A stretch of 13,446 bases of DNA from Polyangiaceae bacterium (GTDB taxonomy: Bacteria > Myxococcota > Polyangia > Polyangiales > Polyangiaceae): positions 1 to 13,446 of the forward strand of contig JAICTU010000240.1 in NCBI GenBank assembly GCA_025936205.1. Direction: 5' to 3'. A program made the translations under genes and the position numbers. Shown piece after piece: positions 1 through 6,911 of the stretch. Numbering within the stretch: the stretch's first letter is position 1; each line of letters opens with the position of its first letter. The notes beneath the pieces were generated by a model. It worked only from the letters and a program-made list of their open reading frames with translations, was not told where the DNA came from and made no database searches.

Positions 1-8
1 CGGAGGCA

Positions 9-59
9 GCCCTCTCGGAGCCTTGATGGTCAAGTTATCCGAGGGGGCTTCTCTATTGT
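9..59 (+). terminator. Stem-loop followed by a T-rich run, possible intrinsic terminator
   Basis: Arms at 9-19 and 38-48 pair over 11 positions (ten Watson-Crick pairs and one G-T). Inside them 22-26 and 30-34 pair as CTTGA/TCAAG around a 3-base loop. The stem is followed by TTCTCTATTGT, a broken T-rich tract. This would suit a terminator for a rightward gene lying before the window. The T run is not continuous, so a structured repeat or other hairpin element is equally possible. Confidence 0.4.
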
Positions 60-822
60 CCCTCAGCAAGCGTGCTCAGAAGCTGCCGGAAAGCCATCGG
101 GTATCGTGGCGCTGGTCAAAGCGGAGGGGGCTGTGAGGCGAGCGTCCCAAACGTGGTCGACGACCTCGACCTGATTCAAGCGTCGTTTGCTCAAACTCCA
201 CTCTCCGTGGACGGCGATGCTCATGCTCGGAACAGCGTCGACCAGTGCTGCGTCGAGCCGTTCCAGCAATGGGTGATCGAGCATCGGCTTGTCCATAGAT
301 CCCAGACTTGGGCGCAGAGGGCAACGACTCGCTGCGCTCCTGGGACCGACTTCGCCGGGCTGGCCTACTCCGCCGTGAATTGTTCTTGCACCTCGCGCTC
401 AGCACTCGTCACACCCATAGGTGGTTTCGGTACAACTGCCCGACGAACGTGCGGCTTCTGCAACGACGAGCGGTCGGATGCCCACAGGAATTCTTCATTG
501 AAGGCTCCGGAACCTCTTTGGTGGTCGCGGTAGGCTGCACCGTCAGCGTCGCGACTGCGACGCCAAGGACGAGAGGTATGACGTCCACGACTGCTCTCGT
601 CTGCGCGGATGTGCGCGGGTGGATCTGTCGGAGGCTGCCCACGGCCACCGCGCTCCATGTGTTGCGCCGTGTCGAACCTTCACAGACGTTCTGGCCGGCG
701 CTTCTTGCCGTGTGCACGCCACTCGGCGACCAACGCGCCTGCATGGTCGTTGGCCTCGAGCATGTGCACGCGCGTCGGCACCGCTGACCGGGTCGGTCCC
801 GCCCTGTCTGGCCGCATGCCGC
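60..822. other. Stretch with no convincing gene
   Basis: Open frames exist on both strands here but none looks like a protein: they are rich in Arg, Cys and Ser, lack recognisable motifs and lack ribosome-binding sites. The nearest to coding are two adjoining minus-strand frames. One, around 410-600, has a hydrophobic stretch (near VIPLVLGVAVATL). The other, around 63-398, contains MDKPMLDHPLLERLDAALVD. Together they could be a decayed gene broken by frameshifts, but I cannot assign a family. I see no tRNA, rRNA or repeat array. Confidence 0.5.
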
Positions 823-1680
823 TCACCGACAGCGGTCAAGGCGGCGCTTCGCCAACCTGCCGAACGTTTTGCGCTTCACCTGCGCCGAGCGTAACGAGGC
901 GGCAGGTGCAAGCGCTTGTTCGGCAGCTAAAGCGGGCTCCAATTCGCGCAAGAGCTCTGTGCCCCAAGCTGTGGCTCTCGCCCATTTTTCCTGGAGGTCT
1001 CCAAGATCCCGGACGAGAGCTAAGTCGCGAACCTGGTCGTACACAGCGGGAGGGAGATCACGATCGAGGTAGCGCACCCCGAAGTCCCATCGCAAGGGGG
1101 AGTAGCGCATGCGTAGGAGCTCGGCCAACGGCTTCAACGTACATACCCAGAACGCGTTCGCCGCTTCGACGTGCTGACCACGCAGAATAGCCTTCCGCAC
1201 GAAGACCTGGCTCATGGGAAACCACGTCTGAAGTTCCCGATAGCGTGTCTCTCGCTTGATGGCCAGCGCTCCCTCGTCAAGAGGTCTTGGCCGCAACCAA
1301 TCTCCTTTATCCAAGAGAGGCACCCGATCGCCGTGTCGCTCGACGTCGAGATGGTGATCGGAGTCTCCGACTCGGAAGAAAATCAGGTCCACCAACAGAA
1401 AGTCGCCGCCATCCTCGAGCTTGTAGTAGCGACCTTTGAGCTGGGTGTGGCTGGAGGTAATGGGAGACACGGCCTCGATGGCTCTCTCCGCTGACGCGTA
1501 CAAGTCCTCGAACGACGCATCGTCGGCCACCAAGTACTCTAGGTCGATGTCTGAGTAGGCATCCACCGCATCGAAAGCGGCACTGCCACCCTCCCATCCG
1601 GCGAACACGGTGGGGAGCGGCCTCAACTCTTCGGTAACAGCCTTGGAGATCTGACCGCGAAGAGAGTGTTCGATCATCAT
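823..1680 (-). CDS. Nucleotidyltransferase-domain protein (minimal NTase / aminoglycoside-adenylyltransferase-like fold)
   Basis: The 285-residue protein carries the polymerase-beta-type nucleotidyltransferase signature: G31-G32-S33, ten residues, then S-D44-I-D46-L, with a third likely metal-binding aspartate at D98 (FLLVDLIFF). This matches the hG[GS]x(9-13)Dh[DE]h pattern. The rest is a helical C-terminal domain ending in a basic tail. Such enzymes transfer a nucleotide to a small molecule (for example aminoglycoside or lincosamide resistance enzymes) or to a protein or tRNA (MNT-type antitoxins). The substrate cannot be read from the sequence. The start is the first of two consecutive ATGs; no clear Shine-Dalgarno is visible. 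It lies 107 bp downstream of the immunity gene on the same strand. GC is clearly below that of genes to the right, suggesting acquisition. The NTase assignment is firm; any resistance role is only inferred. Confidence 0.8.
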   Translation of the reverse strand: MMIEHSLRGQISKAVTEELRPLPTVFAGWEGGSAAFDAVDAYSDIDLEYLVADDASFEDLYASAERAIEAVSPITSSHTQLKGRYYKLEDGGDFLLVDLIFFRVGDSDHHLDVERHGDRVPLLDKGDWLRPRPLDEGALAIKRETRYRELQTWFPMSQVFVRKAILRGQHVEAANAFWVCTLKPLAELLRMRYSPLRWDFGVRYLDRDLPPAVYDQVRDLALVRDLGDLQEKWARATAWGTELLRELEPALAAEQALAPAASLRSAQVKRKTFGRLAKRRLDRCR

Positions 1681-1787
1681 GGTTGAAGGTAGTTGTCTGT
1701 CTGCATAACGACCGGCGCTCTGCTGCGTGGTCCCGAGCGCAGCGAGGGCTACGTCAGCAACAACGACCTAGTTGGGCGGCGCTCGAC

Positions 1788-2075
1788 TCAGCCCAGTGCG
1801 TCTCGAACTTGTTCAAGGAAAGCTCGAGTGGATCCTGCTAGAGCCGCAGGGATCACGTCGGGCTTGAATGTAGCTTCGAAGCTCATGTCCAAGTCCTCGG
1901 CATGCTCTAAGAGAAAGCGCGCGATCTCGGCTTTCAATTTGGCGCGTTCAGTGTGCGGGGTGACGCGGCAGAAGGCTTGCATGACTTCAGCTAGAGTCCC
2001 ACCCTCGATGTCAAAATCCTGATGAAACCAACCTCCCATCAAGTCAGCAAGCATCGGAAAACCCGTATCGTTCAT
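1788..2075 (-). CDS. CdiI-like contact-dependent growth inhibition immunity protein
   Basis: This 95-residue acidic protein has the hallmarks of a CdiI-type immunity family found in polymorphic-toxin loci. Near the N-terminus it has LADLMGGWFHQDFDIEGGT (residues 9-27; compare the family's FHQDWDLE motif). A helical middle and a C-terminal segment resembling SFEATFKPDVIPAALAG follow. The partner would be a nuclease or similar toxin domain, neutralised by direct binding in the cytoplasm. The ATG at 2075 is preceded by GAGAG at a suitable distance. It lies 8 bp after the stop of an apparent toxin tail, the usual toxin-immunity order. The frame stays open upstream to 2327, but those residues look non-coding and overlap the toxin tail. 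No complete toxin is present, so this appears to be an orphan immunity gene. Family recognition is from memory of the motif. Confidence 0.75.
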   Translation of the reverse strand: MNDTGFPMLADLMGGWFHQDFDIEGGTLAEVMQAFCRVTPHTERAKLKAEIARFLLEHAEDLDMSFEATFKPDVIPAALAGSTRAFLEQVRDALG

Positions 2076-2083
2076 GATCGCTC

Positions 2084-2251
2084 TCAGGGCTTCGGATAGG
2101 CGGTAAGGACGAAGTAGACTCTGTTTCCAGTTATGACCGCAACATCGCAAAAAAGGGAGCCGTCCCCCACTTGCCGCGGGGTCACGTGAGCCGCCTTGCA
2201 TGCGGCGCGAAGGCTGCAGGGGAGCGACTGCTGGAGGCTCGAGAAGTGGCA
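2084..2251 (-). pseudogene. C-terminal remnant of a polymorphic toxin domain (fragment)
   Basis: The minus-strand frame immediately upstream of the immunity gene reads VAVITGNRVYFVLTAYPKP and stops at 2084-2086. A closing beta-hairpin ending in TAYP is typical of the C-termini of CdiA-type nuclease toxins, including the RNase A-like group (family knowledge recalled, not searched). The frame is closed by a stop at 2252-2254, and the residues before about 2150 no longer resemble a toxin. No start with a ribosome-binding site is visible. I read it as the last 20-40 codons of a toxin gene truncated by deletion or frameshift, left behind with its immunity gene. It could also be a displaced orphan tail module that recombines into a larger toxin. 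Confidence 0.5.
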
Positions 2252-2668
2252 TCAGAGATCCGGTGATCTGGCCGCGTTCGAGGCGGACCGCGCTGAGGGC
2301 GGCCGGCGCGTAGAATGACGGAGCCATCCCGTCAGCACTCGCCGCGCGCCGTCCCCCGCGCCCCGCCAGCGCCCGACAACGCCCTCACCCGACGTTCACG
2401 CAGCGCCGAGCCCCCCGGGTCAGTTAGCCCACAGGCTTTCGGGCAAGGGGGCCCTGCCCGCCCCAGCTCGGCTCCAAGCCCACCCAGCGACCGCCGCGCA
2501 TTGGGCACATTCTGGAGTCGCCGGGAAGCGTTCAGCGCCGAGCCCTCATGCCAGTAGGTAGCCAGTGTGGATCAGTGTCCGCCGGAGCGCCCGCGATCGA
2601 GTTCCGTGTTGCGAAGCTCATGGTTTGGCGCGGATGTCAGCGCCGTCTGGGTTCGCTATGCTGCGCTC
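2252..2668. other. Intergenic region between toxin remnant and the rightward coiled-coil gene
   Basis: No supportable gene is seen. The plus-strand frame 2315-2557 is proline-, serine- and arginine-rich low-complexity sequence without homology signs. A compact near-palindrome occurs at 2441-2459 (GGGCAAGGGGGCCCTGCCC). It could form a short hairpin but has no following T tract. The promoter of the 2669 gene should lie in the right half, but no clear -35/-10 pair is visible. Confidence 0.5.
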
Positions 2669-3487
2669 ATGGCCATGACCCATGCCGAAGCGGTGGCGGC
2701 GCTGTATCATTCGACGCAGGAGGGCTTCGTCGCGGAGCGCAAGCGGCTGGCGGCGGAGCTGAAGGCGGGGGGCGATAAGGAGGGGGCGGCGCGCCTCGGC
2801 AAGATGGCGCGGCCTTCGCTCTCGGCGTGGGCGGTGAATCAGTTGTGGTGGCAGGCGCGGCCGCTGTTTGACGAGTTGCTGTCGAGCAGCGAGCGGTTGC
2901 GCAAGGGGGACCGCAATGCGAGCAGCGCGCAACGGTCGGCGCTGGCGGCGCTGCGCACGCGCGCGGCGGCTCTGCTCGAGGAGGGCGGGCATGCCGCGAA
3001 TGATGCGACGTTGCGGCGGGTCACGACGACGCTCTCGGCGCTGGCGGCGATCGGGGGGTTTGAGCCGGATGCGCCGGGGGCGTTGAGTGGGGATCGGGAT
3101 CCGCCGGGGTTTGAGGCGATGGATGGGTTTGGTGGGTTTGCTGGGGCTTCGGCGCCAGCGGCAGAACCAGAGCCAGCGGCAGAGCCAGAGGCTGGGGCAG
3201 AGCGGAAGGCGAAGGAGGCGCGGGAGGAGGCTGCTCGGAGGGAGCGGGCGGAGCGGTTGCGCTTGCAGCGGGAGCAAGAGGAGCGGGAGCGGAAGGCGAA
3301 GGAGCGGGAGGAGTTGCTGGCGGCGCTGGCGCGAGCTCGTTTGAAGCTGGAGGGGGAGCAGGAGACGGTGGCGCGGCTGGAAGAAGAGCTCGCGCGCGCC
3401 CGACAGGCGGTCGAGCGCGCGCGTGGTGGGGTCACGGAGCTGGAGGGGAAGCTCGCGGCGCTGGAGCAGGGCGCTCAGTCGTCGTGA
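2669..3487 (+). CDS. Conserved coiled-coil protein of unknown function
   Basis: The protein has 272 residues. The N-terminal 60 or so carry a pattern I know from uncharacterised proteins of high-GC bacteria: a short helix, then FVAERKRLAAELKAGGDKEGA, then RPSLSAWAVNQLWW. A helical region follows, then an Ala/Pro/Glu-rich linker (about residues 165-200). A long Glu/Arg/Lys/Ala-rich coiled coil runs to the C-terminus (about 200-265). There is no signal peptide or membrane segment, so it is probably cytoplasmic and oligomeric. The start is chosen at ATG 2669, where the conserved domain begins; ATG 2675 is equally possible and neither has a clear Shine-Dalgarno. The final 13 bp overlap the end of the convergent gene at 3475. 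The function is unknown. Confidence 0.7.
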   Translation: MAMTHAEAVAALYHSTQEGFVAERKRLAAELKAGGDKEGAARLGKMARPSLSAWAVNQLWWQARPLFDELLSSSERLRKGDRNASSAQRSALAALRTRAAALLEEGGHAANDATLRRVTTTLSALAAIGGFEPDAPGALSGDRDPPGFEAMDGFGGFAGASAPAAEPEPAAEPEAGAERKAKEAREEAARRERAERLRLQREQEERERKAKEREELLAALARARLKLEGEQETVARLEEELARARQAVERARGGVTELEGKLAALEQGAQSS

Positions 3488-3732
3488 GGCGGGTGGGCTC
3501 GCGCATCGCGGGCTCGCAGCCAGCGGGGCAGGAGCACGCCGAGCAGACCGGCGGCGCCCATGGTGATCAGAAACAAGGGATAGAACCAGTTGGCGGCGAA
3601 GCCTTCGTGGGCGCTGGGCCAGAGGCCCGCGATGCCGAGCAGCACATAGGCGATGCCGAAGCCGAGCGCGGCAGGGTCACGGCGCGGCGGAGGCCAGAGC
3701 CGGCGAGGAAGCTGCGAGGATTCACTGGTCAC
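3475..3732 (-). CDS. Small two-helix membrane protein, downstream partner of the PspC protein
   Basis: Starting from GTG 3732 this is an 85-residue protein. It has two hydrophobic segments (about residues 20-38, ALGFGIAYVLLGIAGLW, and 48-68, FYPLFLITMGAAGLLGVLLP). A Pro/Arg-rich N-terminus and a charged, His/Asp-ending C-terminus suggest an inner-membrane hairpin. The GTG lies inside the last codons of the upstream PspC gene (11-bp overlap), arguing for translational coupling. TTG at 3759 is an alternative start. The tail overlaps the convergent gene by 13 bp. Small membrane proteins of this kind often accompany PspC/LiaF modules; the precise role is unknown. Confidence 0.65.
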   Translation of the reverse strand: MTSESSQLPRRLWPPPRRDPAALGFGIAYVLLGIAGLWPSAHEGFAANWFYPLFLITMGAAGLLGVLLPRWLRARDARAHPPHDD

Positions 3733-4915
3733 GGCGCACCGTCCCGTGTCCGAGGCCAAGGTTGAAGTCGATGCTGAGCGAGCCCTGTCCCTGCCCGGGG
3801 TCGCTGCTGCTCACGTCGATGCCGCCGCCCGATTCGTGGCGCGAGAGCACGTTCGCCTCGCCGAGGCCGACCCTCCCGCGTGCTTCCACGCTGGGTCCAG
3901 GCGGCAAGATCACGCGCAGCTCGCCGACGCCCTGTTGCACCTGCACCTCGCGCTTGCCTTCGATGGCGGGAAGCTGTGAGAGATCCAGCGTCAGCTTGCC
4001 CGCGCCGAGCTCGTAGCTGGGCTGCAACTCGTCGAGCGAAGTGGGTCGAAAGACGCGGTCGCCCATTGCGGCAGGCAGATGACCGATGTCGAACGACTCG
4101 ATCGCGCCCTTGCTCCATGAGTGCGTCTTGTCGACGAAGGAGCCGAACGCCGACGACACCAGCATCACCCCCGCCAGGCCCACGCCGGCGAAGATCAAGG
4201 CCGTGGCACGACCGAGCCAGAGCGACGCGATCAAGCCGGCGCCCACGATCACGAGCCCGCACGCCGCCAGGCTCGCGATCGTGAAATGGGCCACTCCCGC
4301 CGACGCGAGCACCCAGCACACGCCGGCACCGATCGCGAGCAGGCACAGCACGGTCGGAGTCAGCAGCCCGCTCGGCCCGAGCAAGCCGTCGTGAGGTGAC
4401 GCCTCGAAGTCAGCGACGAAGGGAGGACGTGGTGGAGCCCCCTCCGGCTCCCGGCGCGTGCCGCGCTGATTCAGCAGGTAGACGCCGAAGCCGATCAGCG
4501 CCGCCGGGAGCAGCAGATCGCCGATCCCGCTCACCCCTTTGCCGATCAGCGCCGCGAGCGCGACGATCACGAGTCCGGAGGTCAGGGTGGAGCTGCGCGG
4601 ATCGCGCTCCAGCGAGCGCTCGCCGTAGCCCGGCGGTGGCCAGGTCTTGGCCTTGGGGATCACCGCCCAGCACACCAGGTACGCGGGGAAGCCGATGCCG
4701 GTGAGCAGCGCCACGATCCAGACCAGCCGCACGATCACGGGATCGATCTCGAAGTAGGCGGCGAGCCCGCTCGCCACGCCGCCGAGCCAGCTGTTCGGGT
4801 CGCGATACAAGCGGCGCGGAGGTGACGCCGTCGCGCCGGGCGGCGCAGGCGGCGGAGGCAACTGCCGAGGTCCCTCGGAGTGCGTCGAATCCGTTTCGTT
4901 CATGGTGACGTCCAT
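3722..4915 (-). CDS. PspC-domain / LiaF-like multipass membrane protein
   Basis: The protein has 397 residues. After a proline-rich cytoplasmic leader comes a PspC domain (about 35-90: RRLYRDPNSWLGGVASGLA, then AAYFEIDPVIVRLVWIVALL). Further membrane segments lie near 111-148 and 185-255. The C-terminus (about 290-397) is a soluble beta-rich domain (YELGAGKLTLDLSQL, GVGELRVILP, GSLSIDFNLGLG), like the LiaF/DUF2154 C-terminal domain. In LiaFSR systems LiaF is a membrane inhibitor of the kinase; here that role is inferred. The gene is divergent from the PspC-fused kinase across a 128-bp region containing CCCTGA repeats, so co-regulation is likely. Start is ATG 4915; a second ATG at 4903 is possible. 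No strong Shine-Dalgarno is visible for either. Confidence 0.88.
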   Translation of the reverse strand: MDVTMNETDSTHSEGPRQLPPPPAPPGATASPPRRLYRDPNSWLGGVASGLAAYFEIDPVIVRLVWIVALLTGIGFPAYLVCWAVIPKAKTWPPPGYGERSLERDPRSSTLTSGLVIVALAALIGKGVSGIGDLLLPAALIGFGVYLLNQRGTRREPEGAPPRPPFVADFEASPHDGLLGPSGLLTPTVLCLLAIGAGVCWVLASAGVAHFTIASLAACGLVIVGAGLIASLWLGRATALIFAGVGLAGVMLVSSAFGSFVDKTHSWSKGAIESFDIGHLPAAMGDRVFRPTSLDELQPSYELGAGKLTLDLSQLPAIEGKREVQVQQGVGELRVILPPGPSVEARGRVGLGEANVLSRHESGGGIDVSSSDPGQGQGSLSIDFNLGLGHGTVRRDQ

Positions 4916-4960
4916 GCCTGGAGTCTGCGCTCGACGAGGGGGCCCGGGTATCGGGGACGG

Positions 4961-5011
4961 ACCCTGAATTTACCCTGAGACGCGCCCCGAAGTCAGGGTT
5001 TTTCCCTGACT
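4961..5011. promoter_or_regulatory. CCCTGA repeat array in the divergent PspC/kinase promoter (candidate operator)
   Basis: Four copies of one hexamer lie between the divergent starts. Two are direct copies, ACCCTGA at 4961-4967 and 4972-4978, 11 bp apart. The other two form a perfect inverted repeat, AGTCAGGG (4991-4998) and CCCTGACT (5004-5011), around TTTTT. The three forward copies start at 4962, 4973 and 5004, about one and three helical turns apart. This suits cooperative binding of a dimeric regulator, most simply the LuxR-type regulator encoded at 6264. The inverted repeat plus following Ts also resembles an intrinsic terminator, so attenuation of the kinase leader is an alternative. 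Confidence 0.6.
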
Positions 5012-5043
5012 TTTTGCGCCAGCGCGGGGCGGAGGTGCATGGC

Positions 5044-6267
5044 ATGCTGAGCTCGATGTCCACGCCCGCCGACCCCAGCACGCTGTCCGAGCCGTACTGG
5101 CAGGTGCCGCGCTTGCGCGCCGATCAGCGCTGGCTCGCCGGCGTCGCAGCGGCCATCGCCGCCGAGATCGGCGTCGGCGCGCTCTGGATCCGTCTCGTGT
5201 TCGCGCTGCTGACGCTCTCCGGCGGAATCGGGCTCGCAGCGTACGCGCTGTGCTGGCTCTGGTTCACGTATCACGCGCGCAGTCAGGCGCAGAGCGAGTA
5301 TGTGCCGGTGCCGAAGGGCGCCGATCCGGCGCGCCGCGCGCTCGGGGTGGGCTTGATCGCCGCCGGGCTGCTCGCGCTCTCGCGTCGCTGGCTGCCGTCG
5401 AGCGTGGACGACACCGCGCTCTGGCCGGTGGCGGTGGCGTCGTTCGGCATGTTGCTCGCCTGGTCGAGCGGCAAGGTCGACTGGTCCGCGCCGTACGAGC
5501 TGATGCGCGCGGCGGGTGGGCTATTGCTGGTGGCCGCCGGAGTGATCGGCTTCATCGTGCTGAACTTCAGCGTGGGCGTGGCGCCGCGCGCGCTCTTGAT
5601 CGCGACCGCGGTGCTCTCGGGCGTGGTGTTGATCGTTGCGCCCTGGCTCTGGCGCGCCGCTTCGCAGGTCAGCCGCGAGCGCCTGGAGCGTACGCGGGCC
5701 GACGAGCGCGCGGAGCTGGCAGCGCACCTGCACGACTCGGTGCTGCAGACCTTGAGCCTGATCCAGCGCAACGCGGACGACAAGCAAGCCACCATTCAGC
5801 TGGCGCGGCGCCAGGAACGCGAGCTGCGCGAATGGCTGTACGGGCGCAGCGCGGCGGGCTCGGAGCGCAGCCTGCGCGCGGCCTTGACCCGGCTGGGCGC
5901 CGAGGTGGAGGAGTTGCACGGTGTACCGGTGGAGGTCGTGGTGGTGGGCGACGCGCCGATCGACGAGCGCGTGCAGAGCGCGCTCGGCGCGGCGCGCGAG
6001 GCGCTGATGAACGCCGCGCGGCACTCGGGCGCGCCGCGCGTCGATGTGTACGGCGAAGTGGAGGGTCCATTGCTGGAGATCTTCGTGCGCGACAAGGGCC
6101 GTGGCTTCGACGAGCAACAGGTACCGGAGGATCGGCGCGGGCTGCGCGAATCGGTGCGCGGACGCATGGCGCGCGCCGGCGGCAGCGCCAGCGTCAGCTC
6201 GACGCCGGGGCAAGGCTGCGAGGTCGCGCTCGCGCTGCCGCTGCGCGCGCCGGAGGCGGTGCCGTGA
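5044..6267 (+). CDS. PspC-fused sensor histidine kinase (NarL/LiaS-type, HisKA_3)
   Basis: The protein has 407 residues. An N-terminal PspC-like domain (about 18-76, including RWLAGVAAAIAAEIGVGALW) is followed by four or more membrane segments (to about 202). The HisKA_3 dimerisation helix follows, with the phospho-acceptor H230 in HLHDSVLQTL. The ATPase domain then has an N-box (E319 to N323, REALMNAARHS), a G1 box D350-K-G-R-G354-F-D and a G2-like region ending SSTPGQGCEVALALPL. It should autophosphorylate and pass phosphate to the regulator at 6264. The start at ATG 5044 is set by GGAGG at 5031-5035, 8 bp upstream. The stop overlaps the regulator's GTG (GTGA), so the two are coupled. The PspC domain shared with the divergent membrane protein suggests both sense the same envelope signal. 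Confidence 0.93.
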   Translation: MLSSMSTPADPSTLSEPYWQVPRLRADQRWLAGVAAAIAAEIGVGALWIRLVFALLTLSGGIGLAAYALCWLWFTYHARSQAQSEYVPVPKGADPARRALGVGLIAAGLLALSRRWLPSSVDDTALWPVAVASFGMLLAWSSGKVDWSAPYELMRAAGGLLLVAAGVIGFIVLNFSVGVAPRALLIATAVLSGVVLIVAPWLWRAASQVSRERLERTRADERAELAAHLHDSVLQTLSLIQRNADDKQATIQLARRQERELREWLYGRSAAGSERSLRAALTRLGAEVEELHGVPVEVVVVGDAPIDERVQSALGAAREALMNAARHSGAPRVDVYGEVEGPLLEIFVRDKGRGFDEQQVPEDRRGLRESVRGRMARAGGSASVSSTPGQGCEVALALPLRAPEAVP

Positions 6268-6911
6268 GCGTCACACACATCAAGCGCCGCATCGTGCTGG
6301 TCGACGACCACGAACTGGTGCGCGCGGGCGTGCGCTCGGCGCTGGGCGAGCGCGTGGAGGTCGTGGGCGAAGCCGGGGACGTCCCGAGCGCGATCGCGCT
6401 GATCGGCGAGCAGCAGCCGGAGGTGGTGCTGCTCGATGTCCATTTGCCGGACGGCAACGGCCCGGCGGTGATCCGCGGCCTGCCGAACACCAGCGCGCGC
6501 TTCCTCGCGCTCTCGGTGTCGGACGCGGCGGAAGACGTGATCGAGGTGATCCGCGCCGGCGCGCGCGGCTACGTCACCAAGGCCATCTCGGCGGATGAGC
6601 TGCTGGCGGCGATCGAGCGCGTGGCGGCCGGCGACGCGGTGTTCTCGCCGCGCCTGGCCGGCTTCGTGCTGGACGCGTTCGCGAGCCAGCCCGTGGCGAC
6701 CGTGGAAGACCCCGAGCTCGAACAGCTGACGCTGCGCGAACGCGATGTGCTGCGCCTGCTGGCGCGCGGCTACGCTTACAAGGAGATCGCCGGGCGCCTG
6801 TTCATCTCCGTCAAGACGGTCGAGTCCCACGCCTCGGCGGTGCTGCGCAAGCTACAGCTTTCGAACCGCCGGGAGCTGAGCCGCTGGGCGGCGCACCGGC
6901 GGCTGATATGA
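6264..6911 (+). CDS. LuxR/NarL-family response regulator
   Basis: The 215-residue protein has a receiver domain with the acidic pair D14/D15, phospho-acceptor D58 (VVLLDVHLPDGNG), switch residue S84 and K106 (GYVTK). A LuxR-type helix-turn-helix follows (about 148-210: LTLRERDVLRLLARGYAYKE, then ISVKTVESHASAVLRKLQL). It is the cognate output of the PspC kinase, which it overlaps by 4 bp (GTGA). The GTG start is preceded by GGAGG at 6252-6256. The likely targets are the CCCTGA repeats between the two divergent arms. The frame is open upstream to 5250, but that part lies within the kinase gene in another frame and is not coding. The last 60 bp overlap the 3' end of the opposing protease gene. 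Confidence 0.95.
   Translation: MSVTHIKRRIVLVDDHELVRAGVRSALGERVEVVGEAGDVPSAIALIGEQQPEVVLLDVHLPDGNGPAVIRGLPNTSARFLALSVSDAAEDVIEVIRAGARGYVTKAISADELLAAIERVAAGDAVFSPRLAGFVLDAFASQPVATVEDPELEQLTLRERDVLRLLARGYAYKEIAGRLFISVKTVESHASAVLRKLQLSNRRELSRWAAHRRLI

Noticed and set aside
72..533. A plus-strand frame of 153 codons near the left edge
   Set aside because: It has no ribosome-binding site and no domain, and its Cys/Arg/Ser-rich composition is unlike the confirmed genes.
1703..1777. Integron attC-like site between the immunity and NTase genes (GCCCAAC ... GTTATGC on the minus strand, 75 bp)
   Set aside because: The outer boxes are only partly complementary and the inner L boxes do not pair. No similar site follows the NTase gene, so a cassette array is not supported.
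2315..2557. A plus-strand frame of 80 codons
   Set aside because: Pro/Ser/Arg low-complexity sequence, no ribosome-binding site and no family resemblance.
4991..5016. Intrinsic terminator for an upstream plus-strand gene
   Set aside because: The gene to the left is on the minus strand and starts at 4915, so there is no rightward transcript to end here. An operator or attenuator fits better.
5250..6911. A single 553-codon frame ending in the response regulator
   Set aside because: The part before 6264 lies inside the kinase gene in another frame and is Arg/Gly-rich. The regulator has its own GTG with GGAGG upstream.
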